A DNA stretch of 64,000 bases from CAZUYC01 sp964624475 (lineage in GTDB: Bacteria > Myxococcota_A > UBA9160 > SMWR01): NCBI GenBank assembly GCA_964624475.1, contig CAZUYC010000069.1, forward strand, positions 74,635 through 138,634. Reading direction: 5' to 3'. Shown piece by piece: positions 35,117 through 43,926 of the stretch; the first letter of the stretch is position 1, and every line of letters begins with the position of its first letter. The notes beneath the pieces are model-generated. The model saw nothing but the letters and a program-made list of their open reading frames with translations, did no database searches and was not told the origin of the DNA. Both the position numbers and the translations under genes were made by a program.

Positions 35117-38100
35117 CTAGTCGACGTAGCCGAGCTCGCGAAGCTGCATGCGCAGCTCGGGGCCGAGTTCGTCCCCCGCGGAGGCGGCCGGAGGTGTGCC
35201 CCGGCCCGCCAGATAGCGATCGATCAGGGTCGCGGCGCGGGTCGCCTCCTCGGCCGGAACCGGCATGGGCGAGCGCTCGTCGGGATCCGCTGCCAGGTCG
35301 TAGGCAAGCGGGGGAAGGGCGGGCCCCTGCGCCGGGCGGTGCAGGATGATCTTGCGCCCGGGCGAGCGCAGGGCGAAGAGCGGCGGGCTCCAGCGCTCGG
35401 CCGCCAGCGGCTGCGTCCAGCGGTGATCGGAGCGCGCCTCCGCGAGCAGCGTGCGATCGGCGCCGGGATCGACGCCCCGCAGCAGCGGGAGCAGGCTCCT
35501 TCCGTCGAGCCCGGCCGGGAGCGGTACGCCGGACAGCTCGAGCAGCGTCGGGGCGACGTCGATCAGCGAGACGGGCGTCGCGATCCGGCGGCCCGCCGGG
35601 ATCCGTCCGGGGCCCCACAGGACGAGCGGCACGCGCAGGACCTCCTCGTGCAGGGAGGCTCCATGCTGCCACTCGCCGTGCTCGCCGAAGGCTTCGCCGT
35701 GATCGGAGGTCACGACCGCGACGAGACCCGAAGCCGCCGACGCGGTCCGGAGCGCCTCGAAGAGCCCGCGCAGCTCGTCGTCGACGCAGCGGATCTCCCT
35801 CTCATAGGCGTCGAGCAGCCTCGCGCCGCCCGCCGCCGCGGCCGGCCCGCCGAGCCGCGCCGCGCAGTCCTCGCGCGGCGCGTAGGGCGCGTGCACCTCG
35901 TAGGTGTGGACGAAGAGGAAGAACGGGGCGCTGGGCGCGCGGGCGAGCCAGCGGCGCGCCTGCGCGAAGGTGACGCGGGCGCTGCGGGGGGCTCCGGGTG
36001 CGCTGCGGTTCTCGGTGTATTCGGCGAAGCCCTCGCCGAAGCCGCGGCGGCGGATCAGGAAGCCGTTCTCGGTGAACGCCGCGGTGCGATAGCCCGCCTC
36101 GCGCAGCCGGGCCGCGATGGTGACGGCGGCGGGATCCTTCCAGGCCGTACCGACGACGAGCCCGTGGCGGATCGGATAGAGGCCCGTGAAGAGGCTCATG
36201 TGGGAGGGGCTCGTGGTGACGGCCGCGGTGATCGCCTGCTCGAAGAGGCTCCCGTCGGCGGCGAGCGTATCGAGGAATGGCGCCGTGTCGCGCCGATGGC
36301 CGTAGCTGCGGAGGCTCTTCGCACGCAGGGTGTCGAGCGAGACGATCAGCAGGCTCGGGCGTGCGGGGCTCTCGCCGGGGACGAACACGGTCGGGTCGCT
36401 CCACAGCGGAAGGAGGACAGCGTCGGAGGTGTCTCCGCGCGCGGAGAATTCGAGCGTGAGATCGCGGCCCGCGTGCTCGGCCAGGTCGACCCGCGCGTCG
36501 ATCCAGCCCGTCGCGGTCTCCGGATCGAGCCTCGCCGCGAAGATCTCCCGGCCCTCCGCGCGCACCGCGAAGCGCACGGGCGAGGCTCCGGCCTCGCGCG
36601 CCTCCTCGCGCAGCCCGTAGCCGAAGTCGAGCACGGCTCCGGGTGGAACGCGCAGCGAGGCACGCCAGGCGACCTCGCCACCCCCCGGCAGCGCTAGCGC
36701 GCTTACCTCGAGCCGGAACGGAGGCGCTCCGGCGAAGTCCGCCAGACGCTCCAGCGGGACGCTCGGAGCGCCCTTCCCACGCTCGACGCGGACGGGAACG
36801 GCGAGGGACGCATCCTGCAGCGCCGCGGGCGCGCGCCCGCCGACGTCCCGCCACACGCGATAGCGCAGCAGGACCCGGGGCACGCCGTCCAGCTCGGCGG
36901 GGAGCGCCACGCGCCGGGGAAGGGCCTGCCCCGCGTGGAAGGTGCGGCGCAGCAGCGACTGCGCCTCCGGTCCGGTCGCGAGCCGGGTCTCGGCGCCGAT
37001 GCCGATCGGTACCGGCTCGGCGAGCAGGTGGCGCGGGGCCAGGAGCTCGGGATCCGGCCCGCAGGCGAGCGCGCCGAAGGCGATCGTGAGGACCAGCGCC
37101 CGCCTGGCCGCGCCGCCGGCCCGCGGCTTCGCGAGGGCTCCCGCAGCGATCGCCAGGAACGGCAGCAGCGGCGCATGGTAGCGCGGATATCCCGGAAACA
37201 GGGTCAGGTGGAGAGCGACGAAGACGCCGATCGTGAGCGGCACCACGAGGGCGGTACGGTCCCGCGAACGCAGCACTCGGCTCATGCCCGCGAGAGCGAG
37301 CAGCAAGAGCCCGAAGAAATACGCGTCCGCGAGGGTGGAGACGGGTCCGATCCAGCTCGGCGAGGCGTGCCCGCGCCGCGGTCGGCCGATCGTCAGGCCC
37401 TCGTGGCCGCTGCCGAAGAAGTGCCGCGCTCGCGCGGGCAGCAGCCGCAGCTCGTGCTCCGGGTGCGTGAGCATGTAGTCGAGCGATCGACGCGTGAAGA
37501 CCCGCATCAGCTCTACCTCGAGCTCGGGCTCCGGCAGGTGTCCGAGGCTCCGGGTGATGCGGTGTCGATAGGCTTTGGCTACGGGCGAGGGGCTCCCCGT
37601 TTCGTAAGGCGAGTGCGCATGGGCCAGGGTGCGCCCGAGGGACGACGCCACGACGATCGGGTAGCCGAGGTGCAGCGCGTTGCGCACGGTCCAGGGGGCG
37701 AGGACCAGCACCAGCCCCAGGAGCAGGGGCGCCGCCCTCGCGAGCGCGGCGCGCACGGATCGGGTGGTGGCGAGCCCTACGGCCACCGGCACCGCCGGCC
37801 AGGCGAGGGCGATCCCGCGGGTCAGGGCCACGAGGCCGATCGCGCAGCCGAGCAGCCACCACGCGGCGGGCCCGGGCTCCGGGCGGCGCTGGTCGAGCCG
37901 GACGAAGAGGAAGGTGAGGCCGCAGAGTCCCGCGCCGAACGCCGGCTCGCTCAGCAGCAGATTGCTGTAGAAGATGTCATCGGGGCACGCGGCGAAGAGC
38001 GCCGCGGCGGTCATCCCCGCGCGCCACCCGAACAGACGCCTGCCGATGGCGTAGCTGAAGAAGGTGGTGCACGCGCCCAGGAACGCGTTCGCGAGCTGTC

Positions 38101-38386
38101 CCGCGAGGACGCTGCCCCCGCTCGCCGCGAAGACGGCCGCGAGCAGCGCGGGATAGACCGGCGGCCACACCGCCGTCGGAGTGCCGTCCAGACGAGTCAT
38201 CCCATGGCCGCCGGCGATCTGGAGCGCGGTCTGGTAGTACCAGAGCTCGTCGTAGGCGAGGGCGCCGCCCCGATCGGGGGCCGCCAGCACTACCCAGGTG
38301 GCCCGCAGGGCGAAGGCGAGGAGCAGCAGCGCAGCCAGCGCGGCGGCCTCGGCGCGGCGTCCGACTTCCTCGCCCGAGGAGCTCAC
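35117..38386 (-). CDS. GT-C membrane domain fused to a Thr-type sulfatase-like domain
   Basis: 1089 residues, GTG start. Residues 1 to about 430 form a GT39/ArnT-like membrane domain with the acidic loop YDELWYYQTALQIAGGHG. About 450-660 is a linker or beta domain of unknown family. From about 675 comes an alkaline-phosphatase-superfamily (sulfatase-like) domain: LLIVSLDTLRAKSL (metal Asp), TTSPSHMSLFTGLYP, and TSDHGEAFGEHGEW (metal Asp/His). The position of the formylglycine Cys is Thr (TSPSH replaces CxPxR), so this is not a classical arylsulfatase. It ends LRELGYVD, typical of this clade. It could couple glycan transfer and phospho- or sulfo-group chemistry on one periplasmic face. GTGA overlap with the upstream gene. 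Confidence 0.85.
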   Translation of the reverse strand: MSSSGEEVGRRAEAAALAALLLLAFALRATWVVLAAPDRGGALAYDELWYYQTALQIAGGHGMTRLDGTPTAVWPPVYPALLAAVFAASGGSVLAGQLANAFLGACTTFFSYAIGRRLFGWRAGMTAAALFAACPDDIFYSNLLLSEPAFGAGLCGLTFLFVRLDQRRPEPGPAAWWLLGCAIGLVALTRGIALAWPAVPVAVGLATTRSVRAALARAAPLLLGLVLVLAPWTVRNALHLGYPIVVASSLGRTLAHAHSPYETGSPSPVAKAYRHRITRSLGHLPEPELEVELMRVFTRRSLDYMLTHPEHELRLLPARARHFFGSGHEGLTIGRPRRGHASPSWIGPVSTLADAYFFGLLLLALAGMSRVLRSRDRTALVVPLTIGVFVALHLTLFPGYPRYHAPLLPFLAIAAGALAKPRAGGAARRALVLTIAFGALACGPDPELLAPRHLLAEPVPIGIGAETRLATGPEAQSLLRRTFHAGQALPRRVALPAELDGVPRVLLRYRVWRDVGGRAPAALQDASLAVPVRVERGKGAPSVPLERLADFAGAPPFRLEVSALALPGGGEVAWRASLRVPPGAVLDFGYGLREEAREAGASPVRFAVRAEGREIFAARLDPETATGWIDARVDLAEHAGRDLTLEFSARGDTSDAVLLPLWSDPTVFVPGESPARPSLLIVSLDTLRAKSLRSYGHRRDTAPFLDTLAADGSLFEQAITAAVTTSPSHMSLFTGLYPIRHGLVVGTAWKDPAAVTIAARLREAGYRTAAFTENGFLIRRRGFGEGFAEYTENRSAPGAPRSARVTFAQARRWLARAPSAPFFLFVHTYEVHAPYAPREDCAARLGGPAAAAGGARLLDAYEREIRCVDDELRGLFEALRTASAASGLVAVVTSDHGEAFGEHGEWQHGASLHEEVLRVPLVLWGPGRIPAGRRIATPVSLIDVAPTLLELSGVPLPAGLDGRSLLPLLRGVDPGADRTLLAEARSDHRWTQPLAAERWSPPLFALRSPGRKIILHRPAQGPALPPLAYDLAADPDERSPMPVPAEEATRAATLIDRYLAGRGTPPAASAGDELGPELRMQLRELGYVD

Positions 38387-40074
38387 CTGGCGAGTTTACC
38401 CGAGGCGTATGGCGATGAGACTCGCGCGGTCGGTCCTCGAGCCGAACGCGCGGGCCGCGGGCGCCGAGGCGAGCCGGCGCTGCTGCGTGGCCGCGGCTCC
38501 GCGCCCGCTGCGCGGCTCCACAGGATCCAGCCGGGCAGCTCCTCGATCCGCATCCGGCGCGTGAACTCCGGCAGCCGGCGGCGCAGCGGGTCCCACGGCT
38601 CGCCGCGCGTCGCCACGAGCTCGATCCGCGCAGGCAGGTGCGCGCGGACGTAGGCATCGTCGAGCTCGAAGCCCGCGAGCTCGACATATTCGATGCCGAT
38701 CGTCGTGTGGTACGCCCGTCCCTCCGCCATCAGGGTCGCCAGCGGGTGCGCGGGGAAGTACACGGTGCCTGGCCGGCTTCGCGCGAGCGCGAGCGCCCGC
38801 GACTCGGGGTTGCCGGGTACCCGGGCGATGGCGGCGGGCAGCTCGTGCAGCCTGGGCAGGCTCGCGAGGCAGAGCAACAGGGGTGCCGCGACGAGGACCG
38901 AGAGCGCCAGGGATTCGAGGCGGCTCCCTCGCGCGAGCCCGCCGCGCGCCAGGCGCACCAGCGCCAGCCACACCGCGAGGTTCGAGAAATACGTGGTGTA
39001 GGCGAGCGCGTTCGGGTTGCCGCCCAGCTTCGCGCGCCCGAGCAGGCATGCCGGGATCGATGCGACGCCGACGCCGAGTACGAGCGCCCAGCGATGCTCG
39101 TGCAGCCAGCCGCGCAGCCCCGAGCCGGGCGCGGCGCGGATCGCCTCGATCGCCGCGATCCCGCCCAGGACGGCGGCGTATGCCAGCGACGCCCGGGCCA
39201 GCTCGCCGAGCGCCGTGGCGAGCGCGGGCACGCCCCCTCCCCACTTCCAGGGACAACGGGCGGGCACCGTCACCATGTGGAACCACATGGCTTCGAGGTC
39301 GGCGACGAGGATCGCAACGGCCAGCCCGAGCGCTCCCACCCCCGCGAGCGCGCCGACGATCCGCAAGAGGGCACGGCGACCGTCCACGAAACCCACGTAG
39401 AGCGGTATGGCGACCAGGAGCGGAGCCGTCACCTGCTTGGCGGCGAGCGCGAGCACGACGCACACCGCCGCAGCGAGCCTCGGGCCGGGTCGACGACGCC
39501 GCTCCGGCGTGTACAGGAAGGCGCAGGCGAGGCTCGCGAAACCGAGCGCGGGGGCATCCGCATGGATCATGAAGCCCGGCGCCAGCAGCGTGCGGTCGTG
39601 GAGGGTCGCGAGGCAGAAGCCGAGGAAGGCCATCGCTGCGAGATCGCCGCGGCCCTCGGCCTCGGCTCGCAGCAGGAGCAGTGGGCCGAGCGCGTAGAGC
39701 GCGAAGCTGATCAGCGAGCCGACGAAGATGGCCTGGTCCGGCCTCGCCAGGAAGGCCGCGGGCAGGTAGGTGAACGCGGCGACCGGCCCGTAGGTGAAGC
39801 CGAGCAGGGGACCCTGACCCTCCGCCGGGAAGAGCGCGTAGCCCTGCAGCAGCGCCGCCGAGGGGGCCAGGCGAATGTCGTTCCAGACGCGCAGGACGGA
39901 GCGCGCGAACTCCCCGGCGCAGAGCCCGGCCACCACCAGGGCCACGCCGGGCAGGGCGGCGCCGAGCCAGCGCCGCCCGGCCGGCTGCCCCGCGAGGCGG
40001 CGGAAGCGCGCGATTCCGGCACCGCTGCCGAGCGCCGCCACGACCGCGCTGGCGGTCAGGCCTTCCGGGCTCAA
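38383..40074 (-). CDS. Polytopic GT-C-like membrane protein
   Basis: About 563 residues with ten or more hydrophobic helices. After helix 1-2 comes a long loop without a classical DE pair, then MIHADAPALGFASLA and TPERRRR. The C-terminal part from about 430 is soluble: RPGTVYFPAHPLATLM and ELPGWILWSR. The start is inferred as TTG 40074, because TTGA overlaps the upstream stop in the same way as the other coupled genes here; no better in-frame start is near. It sits between two other GT-C genes with 4-nt overlaps. Substrate unknown. Confidence 0.75.
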   Translation of the reverse strand: MSPEGLTASAVVAALGSGAGIARFRRLAGQPAGRRWLGAALPGVALVVAGLCAGEFARSVLRVWNDIRLAPSAALLQGYALFPAEGQGPLLGFTYGPVAAFTYLPAAFLARPDQAIFVGSLISFALYALGPLLLLRAEAEGRGDLAAMAFLGFCLATLHDRTLLAPGFMIHADAPALGFASLACAFLYTPERRRRPGPRLAAAVCVVLALAAKQVTAPLLVAIPLYVGFVDGRRALLRIVGALAGVGALGLAVAILVADLEAMWFHMVTVPARCPWKWGGGVPALATALGELARASLAYAAVLGGIAAIEAIRAAPGSGLRGWLHEHRWALVLGVGVASIPACLLGRAKLGGNPNALAYTTYFSNLAVWLALVRLARGGLARGSRLESLALSVLVAAPLLLCLASLPRLHELPAAIARVPGNPESRALALARSRPGTVYFPAHPLATLMAEGRAYHTTIGIEYVELAGFELDDAYVRAHLPARIELVATRGEPWDPLRRRLPEFTRRMRIEELPGWILWSRAAGAEPRPRSSAGSPRRPRPARSARGPTARVSSPYASGKLAR

Positions 40075-41696
40075 GGGAGGCGCTCCCCTCCCGGGGTGCG
40101 CGCCCGCACGCGGTAGACCGCCAGGATCTTCTCGCCGTCGACCTCGATGGCGTGTATCTCCTCGGGGTAGGGGTAGTCGCGCGGGTGCCAGCGGAAGTTG
40201 CTCACGAAGTAGTCGGCGTCGGCCACGTCCACGAAGCGCAGCCGGCGACGCTCCCCGGCGGGCAGGATGCTCGCGTTGAACCCACCCGCGAGGTTGGCGA
40301 CGGCCACCTTCACCACGGGCCGCGGGTCGCTGGCGAGGATGAACTCGAGCCCCCTGCGGTAGGAGAGCCCCCAGTAGTCCAGCTCGAAGCGGCGCCGCAG
40401 GTCGCCCCCGGCGAGCGCATTGAAGTACACGTTCTGGTGCGGGTGGTTGCGCACCATGAACGCTGCGACCGCGAAGACGCCGGCCGCGAGCCCGGCGAGG
40501 GCGGCCCCCGCCAGGCCCCGCCCGAGGCGCCGGGTTCCGCTCCGCGCGCTCTGCCAGAGGAGCTCGACCCCGGTCAGGGCGATCGCGAGCAGCGCCGGAT
40601 ACACGAAGTAGTGATGGCGCCAGTCGTCGTAGAGAGTCGAGCCCAGCAAGATCGGCGCGACGAGCGGGATGCCGAGCCACGCGACGAAGACGATCTCGCC
40701 CCGGCGCCGCCGCCATGGCGTGGCGGCCCGCAGCAGGTCCCGCGCGATCACCCACGCCCCGAGCGCGAAGGCCGCGAGGTAGGGGATCGGGATCGTGATC
40801 GCCATCCAGACCGGATTGTAGTGCCAGGGGACGCGGCTGCCGGGGACGAAGCGGCCCATGTAGAGGACCGGGAGCCCCCAGCCCGTGTCCGCCGCCCTGC
40901 GCAGCGAGTCGACCCAGCGCGAGATCGGCGCGCCCCAGAGATGGGGCCAGAACAGGGGAACCAGGAGCGCGAGTGCACAGAGATAGACCGCGATCGGAGC
41001 GCCCAGCTCGCGGAGCTTCGCCCCGGGCCGTCGCTCGCGCAGCACCTCGACCGCGGCGAGCCCCACGGTCAGGGCGGGCACGAGCGCGCCGACGTTGCGG
41101 ACGTCGACGAGCAGCGCAGAGGCCAGGGCATGAGCGGTCGCCCAGCCGAGAGTCGGCCGCTCGAGCAGCCGGAGCAGCGTGTAGCTGCTCGCCACGAAGA
41201 GGGACAGGAAGGCGATGTCGGTGGAGTCGTAGAAAGCGTGCGCGAAGATCCGGGGCGTGAGGAGAAGCGCCAGGGCGCCGAGCATCCCGAGCGCGCGGCT
41301 CTCGAAGTGCCGCGAGCAGAGCGCGAAGAAGAAGACCACGCCGATCGCGAACGCGACGAAGGTCCCGAGGTGACGGACGAAGGCCACCTCCCGCGGATCT
41401 CCCGAGGTGAGCCCGAGCTCCGCGACCGCCAGCAGCAGCTCGAATGCGGGGCCGCGGATCTGCTCGTGCTTGGCGACCACGCGGCGGCGGGCCGCCTCGA
41501 CCTCGGGCGGCGGGGAGCGGCCGAGCAGCTCGAAGTAGGCATGCAGGGAGCCGAGGCCGTAGTCGCGGTTCACCTCGTGGTCCCAGTGGATGCCGTAGTC
41601 GCGGAAGATCGCCGTTCCGAGGCCCAGGCAGGCGGCCAGGAGCAGCACCGCGAGGGCAGCGCCGGCTCGCCGGCCGCAGCCCCCCGCGTGGCTCAC
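40071..41696 (-). CDS. GT39-like polytopic glycosyltransferase
   Basis: About 541 residues, GTG start. The first helix is followed by the acidic GIHWDHEVNRDYG motif, and several loops carry FYDSTDIAFLS, typical of PMT/ArnT-like proteins. A soluble C-terminus includes ELDYWGLSYRRGLEF and NPHQNVYFN, a pattern seen in many GT39-like proteins. It is probably a polyprenyl-phosphate-sugar-dependent transferase. First gene of a three-gene leftward operon (41.7 to 35.1 kb) whose members overlap by 4 nt. No promoter was recognised upstream. Confidence 0.83.
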   Translation of the reverse strand: MSHAGGCGRRAGAALAVLLLAACLGLGTAIFRDYGIHWDHEVNRDYGLGSLHAYFELLGRSPPPEVEAARRRVVAKHEQIRGPAFELLLAVAELGLTSGDPREVAFVRHLGTFVAFAIGVVFFFALCSRHFESRALGMLGALALLLTPRIFAHAFYDSTDIAFLSLFVASSYTLLRLLERPTLGWATAHALASALLVDVRNVGALVPALTVGLAAVEVLRERRPGAKLRELGAPIAVYLCALALLVPLFWPHLWGAPISRWVDSLRRAADTGWGLPVLYMGRFVPGSRVPWHYNPVWMAITIPIPYLAAFALGAWVIARDLLRAATPWRRRRGEIVFVAWLGIPLVAPILLGSTLYDDWRHHYFVYPALLAIALTGVELLWQSARSGTRRLGRGLAGAALAGLAAGVFAVAAFMVRNHPHQNVYFNALAGGDLRRRFELDYWGLSYRRGLEFILASDPRPVVKVAVANLAGGFNASILPAGERRRLRFVDVADADYFVSNFRWHPRDYPYPEEIHAIEVDGEKILAVYRVRARTPGGERLP

Positions 41697-41734
41697 GCCC
41701 GCAGCGCTCTTGGCATGCCGCGAAGCGAGCGCAC

Positions 41735-41740
41735 TATGCT
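41735..41740 (+). promoter_or_regulatory. -10-like box TATGCT, leaderless start candidate
   Basis: TATGCT ends 10 nt before ATG 41751. TTGGCA at 41710-41715 could be a -35 with a 19-nt spacer. The box overlaps two other in-frame ATGs (41715 and 41736), which argues that 41751 is the true start. Confidence 0.4.
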
Positions 41741-41750
41741 GGCCTCGCAC

Positions 41751-43118
41751 ATGGGGTACGGCCGGGGGGGAAAGCGGCGCCGCAGCATCGCCCGGATCGC
41801 GGCGATCGCCCTCGGCCTGCTCGGGAGTGCTGCGCCCTCGGGACGCCCACGCCCCGACGTGATCCTCATCGGCGTCGACACCCTTCGGGCGGACCACCTC
41901 GGCACCTACGGCTACGCGCGGCAGACTTCGCCACACGTCGATCGCTTCGCCCGGGAGAGCGTGGTCTTCGAGAACTGTATCACCCCGATCCCGCTCACGA
42001 CTCCGGCAGTCGCCTCGATCCTCACGGGTCGGTATCCGGCGCGCAGCCGGGTGCGGAGCCTGTCGGACGACCTTCCGGACGAAGTTCCCAGCGTGGCCGC
42101 CCTGCTGCGGAAGCACGGCTACGCCACGACCAGCCTCGTCGCGACCGGAATCCTGCGAGGACGCCTCCAGCAGGGGTTCGAGCGCGTCTTCGCCACGCGC
42201 GGCGAGCTGCCGGCGCAGCGGGCCACCGATCAGGCCATCGAGGTCCTGAGCCAGGGGCGCCACCCGCACTTCCTGTTCCTCTTCTACCGCGATCCGCACA
42301 TGGCCTACCGCCCTCCGAGCCTCGTCTTCGATCGCGGCTACCGAGGACCCCATCAGGAGTCGATCAGCTTCCGCGGCGGGATGGGCCGCATGGTCTTCCA
42401 GAACCCCCTCCACCCGCGGACGCGCGAGCATGCCATCGCGCTCTACGATTCGGAGATCTTCCACCTCGACCGCGAGGTCGGGCGGCTACTCCGATACGTG
42501 CGCGATCGACATCCCGACGCCCTCGTCATCTTCACCGCCGATCACGGGGAGGCGCTCGGCGAGCGCGGCTACTACTACGACCATGGGCTCCTCCTCGACC
42601 AGCCGGCCGTGCACGTGCCCCTGATCGTCCGCGGCCTTCCGGTCGAGCCTCGCCGCGTTTCGAAGGTCGTGAGCCTCGTCGACATCGTCCCCACCGTCCT
42701 CGCGCACGTCGGAATCGATCCGCTGCCGGGGCTGGAGGGGATCGATCTGGTCCGCCTGATCGAGTCCGAGGACCTGAACGTGGAATCCTACAGCGAGACC
42801 GGCCCTCCCCTGCTTCCGGAGGCGATCGCCAGCGGAATCGCGCTCGACGGGTCGATCGCCTCCCGCCGACGCGCGATCGTCTCGGGACGCTGGAAGCTCG
42901 TCTTCCTACCGCGTCCGCAGGGAGCGGTCTACGAGCTCTACGATCTCGTGGCGGACCCCGAGGAGCGGAACGACCTGATCCGCAGCCGCGACGCCGCCGA
43001 GCTGCGGCGCAAGCTGGACGCCTGGATCGCTCGCGATCCGCAGGCGTCCAACGCGTCGATCGAGCCCCTGACCCCGGACGAGGCCGAGCGGCTGCGCAAG
43101 CTCGGCTATCTCGACTAG
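41751..43118 (+). CDS. Exported sulfatase-like hydrolase (Thr nucleophile type)
   Basis: About 455 residues with an N-terminal signal or anchor. The alkaline-phosphatase fold is evident: VILIGVDTLRADHLGTYGY (metal Asp), PLTTPAVASILTG at the nucleophile site, and FTADHGEALGERGYYYDHG (metal Asp/His). The site is TTPAV where classical sulfatases have CxPxR, so Cys and Arg are both absent and formylglycine activation is impossible. A phosphodiester or phosphotransfer role, as in LtaS/EptA-type Thr enzymes, is as plausible as sulfate hydrolysis. The C-terminus LRKLGYLD is like that of the fusion protein at 35-38 kb. In-frame ATGs at 41715 and 41736 are alternatives. Confidence 0.87.
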   Translation: MGYGRGGKRRRSIARIAAIALGLLGSAAPSGRPRPDVILIGVDTLRADHLGTYGYARQTSPHVDRFARESVVFENCITPIPLTTPAVASILTGRYPARSRVRSLSDDLPDEVPSVAALLRKHGYATTSLVATGILRGRLQQGFERVFATRGELPAQRATDQAIEVLSQGRHPHFLFLFYRDPHMAYRPPSLVFDRGYRGPHQESISFRGGMGRMVFQNPLHPRTREHAIALYDSEIFHLDREVGRLLRYVRDRHPDALVIFTADHGEALGERGYYYDHGLLLDQPAVHVPLIVRGLPVEPRRVSKVVSLVDIVPTVLAHVGIDPLPGLEGIDLVRLIESEDLNVESYSETGPPLLPEAIASGIALDGSIASRRRAIVSGRWKLVFLPRPQGAVYELYDLVADPEERNDLIRSRDAAELRRKLDAWIARDPQASNASIEPLTPDEAERLRKLGYLD

Positions 43119-43185
43119 GCGTGGGGCCCAGGATCGACCCTGGGGCGAAGGACCGGGCTGATTGTAGGGCCGAGGCCGGGGCTGG

Positions 43186-43191
43186 TAGCCT
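43186..43191 (+). promoter_or_regulatory. -10-like box TAGCCT, leaderless start candidate
   Basis: TAGCCT ends 6 nt before the GTG at 43198, with TTGTAG at 43162-43167 as a possible -35 (18-nt spacer). It would drive the coupled operon that starts here. Confidence 0.4.
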
Positions 43192-43197
43192 AGCCGC

Positions 43198-43926
43198 GTG
43201 GGCCTCGACGCCGACAGCCTGGAGCGGATCGTCCCGGACGAGCTCGCGCCGGAAGACGTGACGGGCGGCGAGGCCCTGCGCATCTCGATCGAGCGCTACG
43301 AGTTCGCGGCGCGCCACGCGCGGGAGGGGCGGCTCCTCGACCTGGCCTGCGGCGTAGGCTACGGGACGCGGCTGCTCGCCGACCGCGGCGCCGGCCGCGT
43401 CGCGGCCCTCGGCGCCGACCTCGCGCCGGAGGCCATCGCGTACGCGCAGCGCCGCTACGTCGACGCCCGCACCCGCTTCGCGCTGGCGGACGCCATGACC
43501 TTCGCGGACCCGGAAGGATTCGACACGATCGTCTCGATCGAGACGATCGAGCACCTGCCCGACCCCGAGGTCTTCGTCGCCCGCCTCGCCGGCATGCTGC
43601 GCCCCGGCGGCGTGCTCGTGGTCTCCGTCCCGGTCACGCCCTCGGTCGACGCGAACCCGCACCACCTCCACGACTTCAGCGAGCGCTCCTTCCGCCGCCT
43701 CCTCGCGCCCCACGGCCTCCGCGAGCGGGACGCCCTCGTGCAGGACCAGCCCTACCCGCTCGCCACGATTCTCGCGCGCCGCGAACCGCGCCTGCGCGAG
43801 GTCCGCCGCGGGCTCCCGGCCTGGTACGCCGCGCATCCGGGCTCGCTGGCGCGCCGCATCGCGTCCACCCTGCGCCACGGCTTCAAGAACCGCTACCTCA
43901 CGCTGGCGCTCCAGGCGCCCGTGTGA
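43198..43926 (+). CDS. Class I SAM methyltransferase
   Basis: 242 residues, GTG start. SAM motif I is LLDLACGVGYGTRLL, with ADLAPEAI and TIVSIETIEHLPDPE following (Methyltransf_23/11-like). The C-terminus is basic. First gene of a translationally coupled operon; GTGA overlaps the GT2 gene downstream. Its place among glycan genes suggests methylation of a sugar, lipid carrier or sugar-nucleotide intermediate; the substrate is not recognisable. Confidence 0.87.
   Translation: MGLDADSLERIVPDELAPEDVTGGEALRISIERYEFAARHAREGRLLDLACGVGYGTRLLADRGAGRVAALGADLAPEAIAYAQRRYVDARTRFALADAMTFADPEGFDTIVSIETIEHLPDPEVFVARLAGMLRPGGVLVVSVPVTPSVDANPHHLHDFSERSFRRLLAPHGLRERDALVQDQPYPLATILARREPRLREVRRGLPAWYAAHPGSLARRIASTLRHGFKNRYLTLALQAPV

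Noticed and set aside
35117..43118. Formylglycine-dependent arylsulfatases
   Set aside because: The CxPxR motif is absent in both proteins; Thr occupies the Cys position.
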